Shown: piece after piece, positions 1 to 7,640 of the stretch | Layout of the letters: every line of letters begins with the position of its first letter | Position numbering within the stretch: position 1 is the stretch's first letter | Source of the DNA: Verrucomicrobiota bacterium | GTDB taxonomy: Bacteria; Auribacterota; JABMQX01; JAFGEW01 | DNA length: 64,000 nucleotides | Direction: 5' to 3' | Assembly: GCA_016931415.1 (NCBI GenBank) | Contig: JAFGEW010000081.1 | Coordinates: forward strand, 1-64,000 | Translations under genes and position numbers: made by a program | Notes under the pieces: generated by a model | Database searches by the model: none | What the model saw: only the letters and a program-made list of their open reading frames with translations | Told to the model about the DNA's origin: nothing

Positions 1-91
1 CCCGCCATCGTGCGTCTCCTCCGCCGGTAAGATCGCAAATGGCGCGACGATACCTCGTCCGGTAAGGTCTTAGACGGCTTGATTCGCATGC

Positions 92-120
92 TTGACTTCG
101 GCAGACGTCTAGGCTAGCCT
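92..120 (+). promoter_or_regulatory. Putative sigma-70 promoter of the oxidoreductase gamma-subunit operon
   Basis: A TTGACT -35 box (92-97) is separated by 17 bp from a weak TAGCCT -10 box (115-120). Transcription would start near 127, downstream of the TTG at 121 and upstream of the GTG at 154. This supports the GTG as the start of the first gene. The -10 box is poor, so the call is tentative. Confidence 0.4.
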
Positions 121-153
121 TTGTCTTCGGTTTCACCTGAAGAAAGAGGGAAT

Positions 154-741
154 GTGAGCGGCGGAACACTGCACGAGGAGATCGTTGCTGCGGGTTTCGG
201 CGGACAGGGGATCATGCTCCTGGGCAAGCTGATCGCCATGGCCGGCATGCTCGAGGGGCGCGAGGTCACCTACATCCCGAGCTACGGCGCCGAGGTGCGC
301 GGCGGCACGGCGAACTGCAAGGTGATTGTGAGCGATACGGAGATCGCCTCGCCGCTGGCGAGCTCGCCTCACACGGCACTGGTGATGAACCACCCGTCGC
401 TGGCAAGGTTCGAGCCGCTCGTTCGGGCGGGCGGCCTGCTTGTGGTCAATACGACGCTGGCGCTCGAGACGCCGTCGCGCTCGGACATCGACGTGGCGCT
501 CGTGCCGGCCACCGAGGCGGCCGACGCGCTCGGGGCGATCCAGGTGGCCAACATGGTTATGCTCGGCGCCTACCTGGCGTGCAAGCCGATCGTCAAAGTC
601 GAGACCATTCTTGACGTGCTGCGCCAAGTGCTGCCGCAGCGGCGCCACCACCTGATCGGCCTCAACGAGCAGGCGATGCGCCGCGGCCAGGAACTGGCCG
701 CGGCAACCGACAGCCCGGCCCGCACGACCGGCACGCGCTGA
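154..741 (+). CDS. 2-oxoacid:acceptor oxidoreductase, gamma subunit (KorC/PorG-like)
   Basis: This 195-residue protein matches the gamma subunit of 2-oxoacid:ferredoxin/acceptor oxidoreductases, which convert 2-oxoacids plus CoA to acyl-CoA. Family hallmarks visible are the N-terminal GFGGQGIMLLGK nucleotide-fold motif and the downstream SYGAEVRGGTANC motif. I chose the GTG at 154 because a purine-rich AGAGGG lies just before it and the candidate promoter would start transcription after the earlier TTG at 121. The alpha and beta subunits are not in the window and may lie upstream. The next gene starts 33 bp downstream, so the gene probably heads a long operon. Substrate (oxoglutarate, pyruvate or branched-chain) cannot be told from this subunit. 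Confidence 0.85.
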   Translation: MSGGTLHEEIVAAGFGGQGIMLLGKLIAMAGMLEGREVTYIPSYGAEVRGGTANCKVIVSDTEIASPLASSPHTALVMNHPSLARFEPLVRAGGLLVVNTTLALETPSRSDIDVALVPATEAADALGAIQVANMVMLGAYLACKPIVKVETILDVLRQVLPQRRHHLIGLNEQAMRRGQELAAATDSPARTTGTR

Positions 742-774
742 CCCGCCCGGTCCGGACCTCCCGAAGGTGAACGT

Positions 775-1353
775 GTGACCACCGCGACCCGGATTACTAT
801 CGCCCGGTTCTTCTTCGCACCGCCGCTGGTGGTGGCCGTCTGCGGCGCCGTCTGGTGGCCCGAGCACGCGCTCGCCATGCGTGTTGCGGCCATGGTCCTC
901 TTCGGAGTCGGGGCGCTGACCGATTTCCTTGACGGGTTTGTCGCCCGCCGTTTCGGCCAGGAGACACGGCTCGGCGCGGCGCTCGATCCGATGGCGGACA
1001 AGGTGCTTCTGTGGGCGGCGATCTGGTCGCTCTGGGCGTGCCAGAGCGCATACAACGCGGTGCCGGCGTGGTATCCGGCGATCGTGACGCTCAACGACGC
1101 TATGCTCGGCGTGGGCTTTGTCGCCGTGCGGCGGCGCATCGACCCCGATCGGATGCGCGCCATGATCTGGGGCAAGGCGGCCACCGTAGGCCAGATCGTC
1201 GTCGTCGCGTGGCTGCTGCCACGGCTGCCGGGCGTCGGCGCGTTGGTCATTGTCGCCGGGGCGATGACGGCTTTCTCTGGCACGGCGTACGTGACGCGCG
1301 CCCTGCAACTGATGGACAGAACGACCGTACGAGTAAAGGATTCCACCGCGTGA
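775..1353 (+). CDS. CDP-alcohol phosphatidyltransferase (PgsA-like)
   Basis: This integral membrane enzyme of 192 residues transfers a phosphatidyl group from CDP-diacylglycerol to an alcohol, most likely glycerol-3-phosphate. The CDP-alcohol phosphotransferase signature is intact: DG-x2-AR-x8-G-x3-D-x3-D, seen as DGFVAR, then G and the AALDPMADK stretch. Several hydrophobic helices follow. The start is a GTG at 775. The stop overlaps the GTG of the following CutA gene (GTGA), so the two are translationally coupled. Phosphatidylglycerophosphate synthase is the likeliest identity; other CDP-alcohol transferases share the motif. Confidence 0.8.
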   Translation: MTTATRITIARFFFAPPLVVAVCGAVWWPEHALAMRVAAMVLFGVGALTDFLDGFVARRFGQETRLGAALDPMADKVLLWAAIWSLWACQSAYNAVPAWYPAIVTLNDAMLGVGFVAVRRRIDPDRMRAMIWGKAATVGQIVVVAWLLPRLPGVGALVIVAGAMTAFSGTAYVTRALQLMDRTTVRVKDSTA

Positions 1354-1685
1354 ACGACGCGATCGTCATCCAGTGCACGGCGTCGTCGAGAGACGAGGCG
1401 CGGGGGATCGCCCGCGCGTTGCTCGAGGCGAAGCGTGCCGCGTGCGTGAGCCTGGCGGGCGAGGTGGAGTCGCACTACTGGTGGCAAGGGGCGATTGAGT
1501 CGGCAACAGAGGTGCTCATGCTCATCAAGACGGCGCGCGGGCAATTCGACGCCGTGTGCGAGACGATCCTGGCGCATCACAGCTACGAGGTGCCGGAGAT
1601 CATCGCACTGCCCGTCGTGACGGGCCACGAGCCGTATCTGCGCTGGCTCGATGAGTCGGTGCGGGACCGCGGGGGCGAGTCATGA
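1350..1685 (+). CDS. cutA: CutA family divalent-cation tolerance protein
   Basis: This 111-residue cytoplasmic protein has the length and motifs of CutA1, a trimeric ferredoxin-like protein linked to copper and other divalent cation tolerance; its molecular role is unsettled. Seen are the early IVIQCTASSRDEA segment, the RAACVSL motif, the central YWWQGAIES segment and the C-terminal YEVPEIIALPV segment. The start is a GTG overlapping the previous stop. The stop overlaps the next ATG (ATGA). Position inside a lipid/metabolic operon gives no extra hint of function. Confidence 0.9.
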   Translation: MNDAIVIQCTASSRDEARGIARALLEAKRAACVSLAGEVESHYWWQGAIESATEVLMLIKTARGQFDAVCETILAHHSYEVPEIIALPVVTGHEPYLRWLDESVRDRGGES

Positions 1686-2551
1686 AAGCACACGTGGACT
1701 GTGTCCCCTGCGTGTTTGCCCAAGTCCTGCGGGCGGCCCGGCGTGTGACCGACGACGAGGCCGAGTTGTTCAGGGTTCTGTCGCGCGCGATGGAGCTGCT
1801 GCACGACCGGATCGACGGAGGCACGCCGGCAGACATCTCGACGCTCGGGCTGCGCGCGGTCGCCGAGGTCCTCGGCAACCGCGATCTCTACGCCGATGAG
1901 CGGCGCCACACAAACGCGGCGATGCTCGCGCTCGAACCCGAGCTGCGGACGCGGATCGCCGGCGCCGATGATCCCCTGCGCATGGCGCTGCGCATCGCCG
2001 CGGCGGCGAACATGATCGATTTCGGCATTACCGACGACGTGAACGTCCACACCGCGATCGAGCAGGCGATGAGTGTGCCTTTCGCCGTGGACCACAGCGA
2101 GCAGCTCATCGAGGAGCTGTCGCGAAGCAGCTCCTTGCTGTTTCTGGCCGACAACTCCGGCGAGATCGTCGCCGACAAGCTGCTGCTCGAGACAATCGGC
2201 CACCCCAACGCATGGGTCGCCGTGCGCGGGGCGCCGATGCTCAACGATGCGACCGAAGCGGACGCCGCCGCGGTCGGCTTGGACATGGTGGCGCACGTCA
2301 TCGGCAACGGGTCCGGCCGGCTCGGCACCGTCCTGGAGGACTGCAGCACAGAGCTCAGGCGCCGCTTCGACGAGGCCGACGTCATCATCTCGAAGGGCCA
2401 GGCGAATTACGAGTCGCTCGAACACGTCGAAGCCAACATCTACTTCATCTTAACGGCCAAGTGCCGGCTTGTGGCCCGCCAGCTTGGTGTCGAGCAGGGC
2501 AACCTCGTGGTGGCCCGCAGCCGCGCCGGCAACCGGAGGCAACAAGGATGA
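1682..2551 (+). CDS. DUF89 / ARMT1-like metal-dependent phosphatase
   Basis: This 289-residue protein belongs to the DUF89 family, whose characterised members are metal-dependent phosphatases proposed to remove damaged or surplus phosphometabolites. Family features are the N-terminal Cys pair (DCVPCVFAQ), the FLADNSGEIVAD motif around residues 155-166 that carries acidic and Asn ligands, and the SKGQANYESL segment near residue 240. It overlaps the preceding and following genes by 4 bp each. The physiological substrate is unknown. Confidence 0.8.
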   Translation: MKAHVDCVPCVFAQVLRAARRVTDDEAELFRVLSRAMELLHDRIDGGTPADISTLGLRAVAEVLGNRDLYADERRHTNAAMLALEPELRTRIAGADDPLRMALRIAAAANMIDFGITDDVNVHTAIEQAMSVPFAVDHSEQLIEELSRSSSLLFLADNSGEIVADKLLLETIGHPNAWVAVRGAPMLNDATEADAAAVGLDMVAHVIGNGSGRLGTVLEDCSTELRRRFDEADVIISKGQANYESLEHVEANIYFILTAKCRLVARQLGVEQGNLVVARSRAGNRRQQG

Positions 2552-3903
2552 GAGGCGTCCATTCCCTGTCGCTGGCGGCGGCGCTTATACTGGCGGCCGC
2601 CCGACCGGCTTTCGGCGATCCGTCAGGCTACCTGAAGCCGGCGGGCGACGAGCAGACCGTTGAGAGGGCGGCGCGCGCCTTCCGCGACGGCGTCCGGGCG
2701 CTCGACACCGGGGCGGCAGGCACTGCCATGGGGAGGTTCAGCCGGGCGGCATCGCTCTGTCCCGACTTTTTCGAGGCGCGGTACAACATCGCCAAGCTCG
2801 AGGGCACTCAGTACGGCCCCGATCGCGCGGTCGAGGCACTCCAGGCGCTGTGCAAGGACTTCCCCGGCAACGTTCGAGCCTACAGCGACCTGGGGCAGCT
2901 CCTCATCGCAACCGACCTGGAGGCGGCGGGCGATGCGTTCGGCACAGCGGTCGCCAACGGCGAGAAGCTTCTCCAGGATGAGGCAATCGCCGCAGCCGGC
3001 GCGGCGACAATTGCGCAGCTCAAGGTCGACCTGGCCTTCGCCTACCACAACCGCGGCGCCTGGCGTCTGGCTGAAGGCGACCACGCGAAGGCCGAGGCCG
3101 ACCTGCGCCGCTCGGTCGAACTGAACAACGAGAACTTCTTCAGTCACTACGGCCTCGGCCTCGCGCTGCTCCAGCAGGGCAAATACACCGAGGCCAAGAC
3201 GGCATTCAAACAGTCGCAGCGGCTCAAGAGCCCGTTCGCCGACTGCTCGATCGGCATGGCGCGCGCCTACCTGGGCGAGACGCCCCCCCAGCCCGCCGCC
3301 GCCCTCGTGGAACTCAGGGCCGCCGAGAAGGCCGCCGGCCGGACCGCGCAGACCGAAACGCTCTACGGCGACGCCTACACGCTGCTCGGCAAGCAGACGG
3401 CCGACGAGGGCCGTGCCGACGAGACCGCCAGGCATCTGGCCGAGGCCAAGCGGCGCTACGCCGGGGCGCTCGAGGTCGGCGCCGACGCTGCGACTATCGC
3501 GTTCAAGCTCGGCATCGTGGCGGCCAACGAGGGCGACTACGGCGCCGCGCGCGAGCGGTTGCGCGAGTGCATCGAGAACGCAGGCGAGCCGGGGCTCAAG
3601 GCCCAGGCCTTGACGCACCTCGGCGTGCTCGCCGAACGCGAGGAGCACTATGCCGAGGCCATCGTGGAGTTTCGCGCCGCGGCCGCCACGGACCCGAAGG
3701 CGTATGCCGCCCGCCTGCACCTGGGCGTCTGCCTCTTCCAGGCGGGCAAGCCGGCCGAGGCCGAGAGGGAGCTGAGCGCCGTCATCGAGGCCCTGGGCGA
3801 CACACCACCCCCGGCGCTGGCCCCCGATCTCGAGCAGGCCCGCAAACTGCTCGACAAAATCCGCCATTCCGGAGACAATCACTTACAAACTGATGCTCAT
3901 TGA
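2548..3903 (+). CDS. Secreted tetratricopeptide-repeat protein
   Basis: This 451-residue protein has an N-terminal signal peptide (residues 1-22, hydrophobic LSLAAALILAAARPAFG) followed by TPR-type helical repeats across nearly all of its length. Examples are the YNRG-like AYHNRGAWRLAEGDHAKAEA and HYGLGLALLQQGKYTEAKTA segments. It probably acts in the periplasm or on the outer membrane as a scaffold. The ATG at 2548 overlaps the previous stop, and AACAAGGATG provides only a weak ribosome site, which suggests coupling. No catalytic domain is seen. The partner is unknown. Confidence 0.75.
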   Translation: MRGVHSLSLAAALILAAARPAFGDPSGYLKPAGDEQTVERAARAFRDGVRALDTGAAGTAMGRFSRAASLCPDFFEARYNIAKLEGTQYGPDRAVEALQALCKDFPGNVRAYSDLGQLLIATDLEAAGDAFGTAVANGEKLLQDEAIAAAGAATIAQLKVDLAFAYHNRGAWRLAEGDHAKAEADLRRSVELNNENFFSHYGLGLALLQQGKYTEAKTAFKQSQRLKSPFADCSIGMARAYLGETPPQPAAALVELRAAEKAAGRTAQTETLYGDAYTLLGKQTADEGRADETARHLAEAKRRYAGALEVGADAATIAFKLGIVAANEGDYGAARERLRECIENAGEPGLKAQALTHLGVLAEREEHYAEAIVEFRAAAATDPKAYAARLHLGVCLFQAGKPAEAERELSAVIEALGDTPPPALAPDLEQARKLLDKIRHSGDNHLQTDAH

Positions 3904-3913
3904 GGATAGTGCA

Positions 3914-4066
3914 GTGTCCAGACATCCCAGCTTCGGCAAAGGAAGCAAGATCAAGCAAGACCGCAACGTGATGAAGCGCTACGAACGCGTCGACGCGCTC
4001 AAGAAGAAGGGCAAGTGGAAGGACGGCGACTCGGTCTTCAAGCTGCCAAAGACAAAAAGCGAGTAG
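3914..4066 (+). CDS. Small basic protein of PVC bacteria
   Basis: This 50-residue, Lys/Arg-rich protein starts at a GTG preceded by GAGGAT at a 6-bp spacing. It reads SRHPSFGKGSK, then RNVMKRYERVD, then a tract ending in KWKDGDSVFKLPKTK. The pattern RNV-x-KR-x-ER with WxxGDSVFxLPK closely resembles the small basic protein family I know from Chlamydiae, Verrucomicrobia and relatives. Its role is unknown, and basicity and size suggest RNA or ribosome association. It lies 10 bp after a TPR gene and 26 bp before a pseudouridine synthase, which fits an RNA link. Family assignment is from memory of the consensus. Confidence 0.8.
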   Translation: MSRHPSFGKGSKIKQDRNVMKRYERVDALKKKGKWKDGDSVFKLPKTKSE

Positions 4067-4092
4067 CGCCCAAGCCACTCGGGGAGCGCCCC

Positions 4093-4935
4093 ATGCCGGA
4101 AGCGGTCCCAAAAAAGAGAGGCGCGGGACGCCGGCCTTACGCGGCCCCTGGAAAGACACGGGCAGGACGCCCAAGCCGCACGGCCCCTGACGGGGCGCAG
4201 GCGGAAGGCCCGGCCCAGACGGCTCAGGAGCGGCTGCAGAAGTTCCTGGCGCACGCGGGGATCGCGTCGCGCCGGGCAGCCGAGTCGCTCATCGTCGAGG
4301 GCCGGGTCAAGGTCAACGGCCGGATCGTCAACGAGCTCGGCGCCAAGATCGACCCCGCGCGCGACGCGGTCAGCGTGGACGACCGGCCAGTCCATGTCGA
4401 GCGGCCCCTGCACTTTGCGTTTCACAAACCGTGCCGTGTGCTGTGCACGTGCCGGGATGCGGCGGGCCGGCCGACGGTGCTCGACTACTTCGCCAACGTC
4501 GCGCAACGCGTCTACACCGTCGGGCGGCTTGACTGGGACGCCGAGGGGCTGATCTTCGTCACCAATGATGGGGCGTTCGCCCAACGGGTGGGGCATCCGT
4601 CGAATACGGTGCCCAAGGTGTACGTCGTGGAGGTAACCGGCCGCGTTACCCGGCCCGAGATCGAGCGGATGCGTCACGGTGTGCGCCACGAGGGGGAACT
4701 CCTGCGCGCTGCGGGCGTCAAAGTACTGTCCGCGGCGGCACGGGGCTCGAGGCTCGAGGTGACGCTGCACGGCGGGCGCAACCGCCACATCAAGCGGATG
4801 TTCGAGGCACTCGGCCACGAAACCAACTCGATCGTGCGCGTCTCCATCGGCGGCGTGCGGCTCGGCACGCTTAAGCCGGGCAAACACCGCCGGCTGACAA
4901 GCACGGAGATCGAGAGCTTCGGAGGGACGACATGA
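4093..4935 (+). CDS. 23S rRNA pseudouridine synthase, RsuA/RluB family
   Basis: This 280-residue enzyme isomerises a specific uridine in rRNA. After a basic Pro/Arg-rich N-terminal extension of about 35 residues comes an S4 RNA-binding domain (ERLQKFLAHAGIASRR). The catalytic domain follows, with the GRLDWDAEGLIFVTNDG motif carrying the nucleophilic Asp, and then the GRNRHIKRMFEALGH segment near the C-terminus. I chose the ATG at 4093 because GGGGAG lies 6 bp upstream; an earlier in-frame ATG at 4015 would sit inside the small basic protein gene. The stop overlaps the next ATG. RluB (position 2605-type) is the likeliest member. Confidence 0.88.
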   Translation: MPEAVPKKRGAGRRPYAAPGKTRAGRPSRTAPDGAQAEGPAQTAQERLQKFLAHAGIASRRAAESLIVEGRVKVNGRIVNELGAKIDPARDAVSVDDRPVHVERPLHFAFHKPCRVLCTCRDAAGRPTVLDYFANVAQRVYTVGRLDWDAEGLIFVTNDGAFAQRVGHPSNTVPKVYVVEVTGRVTRPEIERMRHGVRHEGELLRAAGVKVLSAAARGSRLEVTLHGGRNRHIKRMFEALGHETNSIVRVSIGGVRLGTLKPGKHRRLTSTEIESFGGTT

Positions 4936-6005
4936 GCCGCTGGAAGCTGCTGACTCTCGCCATCGCCGTCGTCTTCGGTGCCGCCGCCGTCCTCGACGGC
5001 GCGGCGGCCGCGGGCGAGATCGTCGAGAGCGCCGACGGACTCCAGGAGTCCGCGCGCACAGGCGAGGTCAACGCTCACGAGGTCAACGTCCGCGCAGGCG
5101 CCCACCTCAACTACGAGATCCTGACCCAACTCGACAAAGGCGACCTGGTGCTCGTCACCGGCACGCGCGGCGAGTGGACACGCATCGCCATGCCCCCCGG
5201 AGTGCTCGCCTGGGTCTCGACTGACTACGTGGCCGAGGACGGGCTGGTCGAGGCGGCTAACGTCAACGTACGTAGCGGCGCCGCGCTCGACCATATCGTG
5301 CTCTGCCAGCTCCCGCGCGACGCCCAGGTGATCATCCGCACCCAGAGCGCCGACGGCAAGTGGTACGGCATCGAGCCGCCGGAGACGGCCTACGCCTGGA
5401 TCGCCTCCGAGCTGGTGGACGACAAGGGCGATGCCTCGCTCTACACCGAGTGGGCGCCGCGCAAGGCGAAGTGCCTCGCGCTGCTCGCCTCGGCCGACCG
5501 GTTCCGCAACTACGAGCTCAAGCAGCCCGAAGCGAAGATCCGCTTCGACGCCATGCTCGAGAACTACGCGCGCATCGAGACCAGCTATGCCGACATGCCC
5601 GAGGCGCGCACGGCCAAAATGCGCCTCCGCGAGATCGAGCGCATCCGCAAAGACGTCGAGCAGCGCCTCGGCGTCACGCGCACGGCTGAGCAAGCCGGGA
5701 TATCGACCGACACCACGCCAACCTCGACCGACACAGCGACGCCAACGACGGACACCACACCGCCGGAATCCGAGGTCAAGTACCTCAAGGCCACGGGCGT
5801 GCTCTATGAGATCTCGAAGGAATCGACCAGGAAGGGCCTCTACCGCATCACGAAGGATGAGCGCTGGGTCTGCATCGTCACGAGTGGCACGATCGATCTT
5901 GGCAGCTACGCGGGCAAGTCGGTCGAGGTCATCGGCACGGAAGCGCCGTCCGAAGGCTGGAGCCTGCGAACCATCAACGTCCAGCGCATCAAGCTCCTTG
6001 AGTAG
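4932..6005 (+). CDS. Exported protein with two bacterial SH3 domains
   Basis: This 357-residue protein begins with a signal peptide (about residues 1-28). Two SH3b-type domains follow, at about 42-100 and 103-165, each marked by an 'xVNVRxGxxLxxxIL' entry (VNVRAGAHLNYEIL and VNVRSGAALDHIVL). The middle is a charged helical region (about 170-245). A Thr/Pro-rich linker leads to a C-terminal domain with a GKSVEVIGTEAPSEGW segment that looks like a small beta-barrel. SH3b domains commonly bind peptidoglycan or wall peptides, so an envelope role is likely. It overlaps the upstream pseudouridine synthase by 4 bp. Confidence 0.75.
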   Translation: MSRWKLLTLAIAVVFGAAAVLDGAAAAGEIVESADGLQESARTGEVNAHEVNVRAGAHLNYEILTQLDKGDLVLVTGTRGEWTRIAMPPGVLAWVSTDYVAEDGLVEAANVNVRSGAALDHIVLCQLPRDAQVIIRTQSADGKWYGIEPPETAYAWIASELVDDKGDASLYTEWAPRKAKCLALLASADRFRNYELKQPEAKIRFDAMLENYARIETSYADMPEARTAKMRLREIERIRKDVEQRLGVTRTAEQAGISTDTTPTSTDTATPTTDTTPPESEVKYLKATGVLYEISKESTRKGLYRITKDERWVCIVTSGTIDLGSYAGKSVEVIGTEAPSEGWSLRTINVQRIKLLE

Positions 6006-6020
6006 GTGCCGGGAGCCCGT

Positions 6021-6176
6021 ATGAACGCACTCAAGAAGATCTGGGTGTCGTTCAAGACCGCCTTCCGCAAGAAGCGGTACTTGTGCGACACCTGCAAATA
6101 CGACTACGGGGACGTGTGCCGCCGGCCCGAGAGACCGAATGCCATCACGTGCCCCGACTACAAGAAACGGGTCTGA
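6021..6176 (+). CDS. Small four-cysteine protein
   Basis: This 51-residue protein starts at an ATG with GGGAG 5 bp upstream. The N-terminal 20 residues are basic and amphipathic (KKIWVSFKTAFRKKR). The rest holds four cysteines at 22, 25, 33 and 44 in CDTC, DVC and ITCPDY contexts. The spacing C-x2-C-x7-C-x10-C suggests a single zinc or iron-sulfur site. It fills the gap between the SH3 and TPR genes on the same strand. I do not recognise the family. Confidence 0.6.
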   Translation: MNALKKIWVSFKTAFRKKRYLCDTCKYDYGDVCRRPERPNAITCPDYKKRV

Positions 6177-6193
6177 GCGAGCGAGGTCGCGTC

Positions 6194-7123
6194 ATGTCTC
6201 ACACGATCACCGCCTTGTTGTTTGTCACGCTGCTCGCCGTCGGCCTTGTCGTGGCCGCCCCGGCGCGGGCGTCCGAGGACACGCCGTACGACATTCGCGA
6301 CCGGATCGCGGAGATCGAGCGCCAGAAGCTCGAGCTTGTCAAGACGCTGGCGCTCATCTACGAGGCGCGCGACGACCAGACGAAGGCGGCCGAGTATACC
6401 TACCAGGCCTTCATGCTTGACGCGACCGACGAGGTGCTCGCCGCCAAGCTCATCGACCTCATGCGCAAGAACGAGCGCTGGACCGAGATGATCGCCATCT
6501 ACGAACGCCTCATCGAGGAGCGCCCCGGCCAAAGCCAGGAGTACCTGCTCGACATGAGCACGTGCTACTTCAAGCTCGCCCAGAGCGACAAGGCTTTCGC
6601 CGTGCTCGACCAGTACAAGCGCGAGTATGCCGACTACGTCGAGACGTATCTGAAGCTGGCGACGGTCTACGCCGACGCCGGCAGCCTCGACAAGGCGGCC
6701 GGCGTGCTCCAGGAAGCGGCCGTCCACCGCGAGTTCGGCAAGCAGTACAAGGTCCATTGGCAGCTCGGCATCGTCTACGTCGAGCTCGACAAGATCGAGG
6801 AAGCCATCAGCGCCTATGAGAAGGCCCTCGACCTCGTCGAGCCGGGCAGCGACCGCAACGCGATCAACAGCCGGCTCATCGCACTCTACAAGCAGGCCGA
6901 CAAGATCGAGGACGTGATCCAGAAGCGCGAAACCGAGATTGACGAGATCGACGCCAAGCTCGTCAAGCTCTACTGGGCGGAGGCCGAGAAACACGAGCAG
7001 GCCGAGCGCTTCCTCGAGGCGATCAAGCTCTACCGCAAAATCGGGGCGCTCGCCCCGGATTCGGACAAGGGCAAGGCGGCCGCCGCCAAGATCGAGGAGC
7101 TCACGCCGAAGGTGGAAGAATGA
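6194..7123 (+). CDS. Exported tetratricopeptide-repeat protein
   Basis: This 309-residue protein has a signal peptide (ALLFVTLLAVGLVVAAPARA) followed by an early coiled-coil-like helix and about six TPR-like units. Typical segments are TKAAEYTYQAFMLDATD, WQLGIVYVELDKIEEAISAY and ERFLEAIKLYRKIGALAPDS. It is likely a periplasmic scaffold. The start at 6194 is chosen over an upstream in-frame ATG because it gives a clean signal peptide. The stop overlaps the ATG of the next gene. Confidence 0.75.
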   Translation: MSHTITALLFVTLLAVGLVVAAPARASEDTPYDIRDRIAEIERQKLELVKTLALIYEARDDQTKAAEYTYQAFMLDATDEVLAAKLIDLMRKNERWTEMIAIYERLIEERPGQSQEYLLDMSTCYFKLAQSDKAFAVLDQYKREYADYVETYLKLATVYADAGSLDKAAGVLQEAAVHREFGKQYKVHWQLGIVYVELDKIEEAISAYEKALDLVEPGSDRNAINSRLIALYKQADKIEDVIQKRETEIDEIDAKLVKLYWAEAEKHEQAERFLEAIKLYRKIGALAPDSDKGKAAAAKIEELTPKVEE

Positions 7124-7623
7124 GTGCGCTGCTCTATCGGTTGCCCCGTCCCGGCGGCGTGGCCGCCGGGCTGTGCCTTGCCGCCGTGCTGACGTGCGGT
7201 CTCGCGAGCGGCACAGCATCGAGCAACGGCCGGGCAACGGCCGCCGAGCGGAAGTTGCCCCTCTACGAATTCCTCATCAAGAGCGGCGTCTCGAAGCGGG
7301 CGCGGCCCGAAGCGGCGATCCTGAGCGGGGTAGTCACCGTCCTGCGCGACGGGCAGCAAGTGGTCACAAGCACTACGCGCCTCATCTACCGTCGCCACCT
7401 GCCCGAGCTGCTCGATGCGATTCAGACCGCCATCATCAATGGCACAGTCGTAGAGACCGACGCCGAGAGCTCCAAGGTCGGCACGCTCCAGCTCAGCTAT
7501 AGCGACGGGTCGACGTTCACCGTTATCATCTACAACGACTTCTACGAGATCACGACCGCAGCCGGCACGATCCGCTTCACGAGCGTGCCGCTCACCGAAA
7601 TCCTCCGGAAGCAGCTGGAGTAG
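7120..7623 (+). CDS. Exported protein of unknown function
   Basis: This 167-residue protein has a hydrophobic N-terminal segment (about residues 12-30) that should act as a signal peptide. A mixed alpha/beta C-terminal domain follows, with alternating strands such as TLQLSYSDGSTFTVIIYNDF. It overlaps the upstream TPR gene by 4 bp (ATGA), so the two products may work together in the periplasm. I do not recognise the family. Confidence 0.65.
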   Translation: MSALLYRLPRPGGVAAGLCLAAVLTCGLASGTASSNGRATAAERKLPLYEFLIKSGVSKRARPEAAILSGVVTVLRDGQQVVTSTTRLIYRRHLPELLDAIQTAIINGTVVETDAESSKVGTLQLSYSDGSTFTVIIYNDFYEITTAAGTIRFTSVPLTEILRKQLE

Positions 7624-7640
7624 TCGAAGGGACGGCACGC

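Noticed and set aside
1-30. A ten-codon open frame ending in TAA at 28-30, possibly the end of an upstream gene
   Set aside because: It is too short to assign to any family, and another frame also stays open to about 60.
121-153. TTG at 121 as the start of the oxidoreductase subunit
   Set aside because: The candidate promoter would start transcription after it, and a purine-rich ribosome site stands before the GTG at 154.
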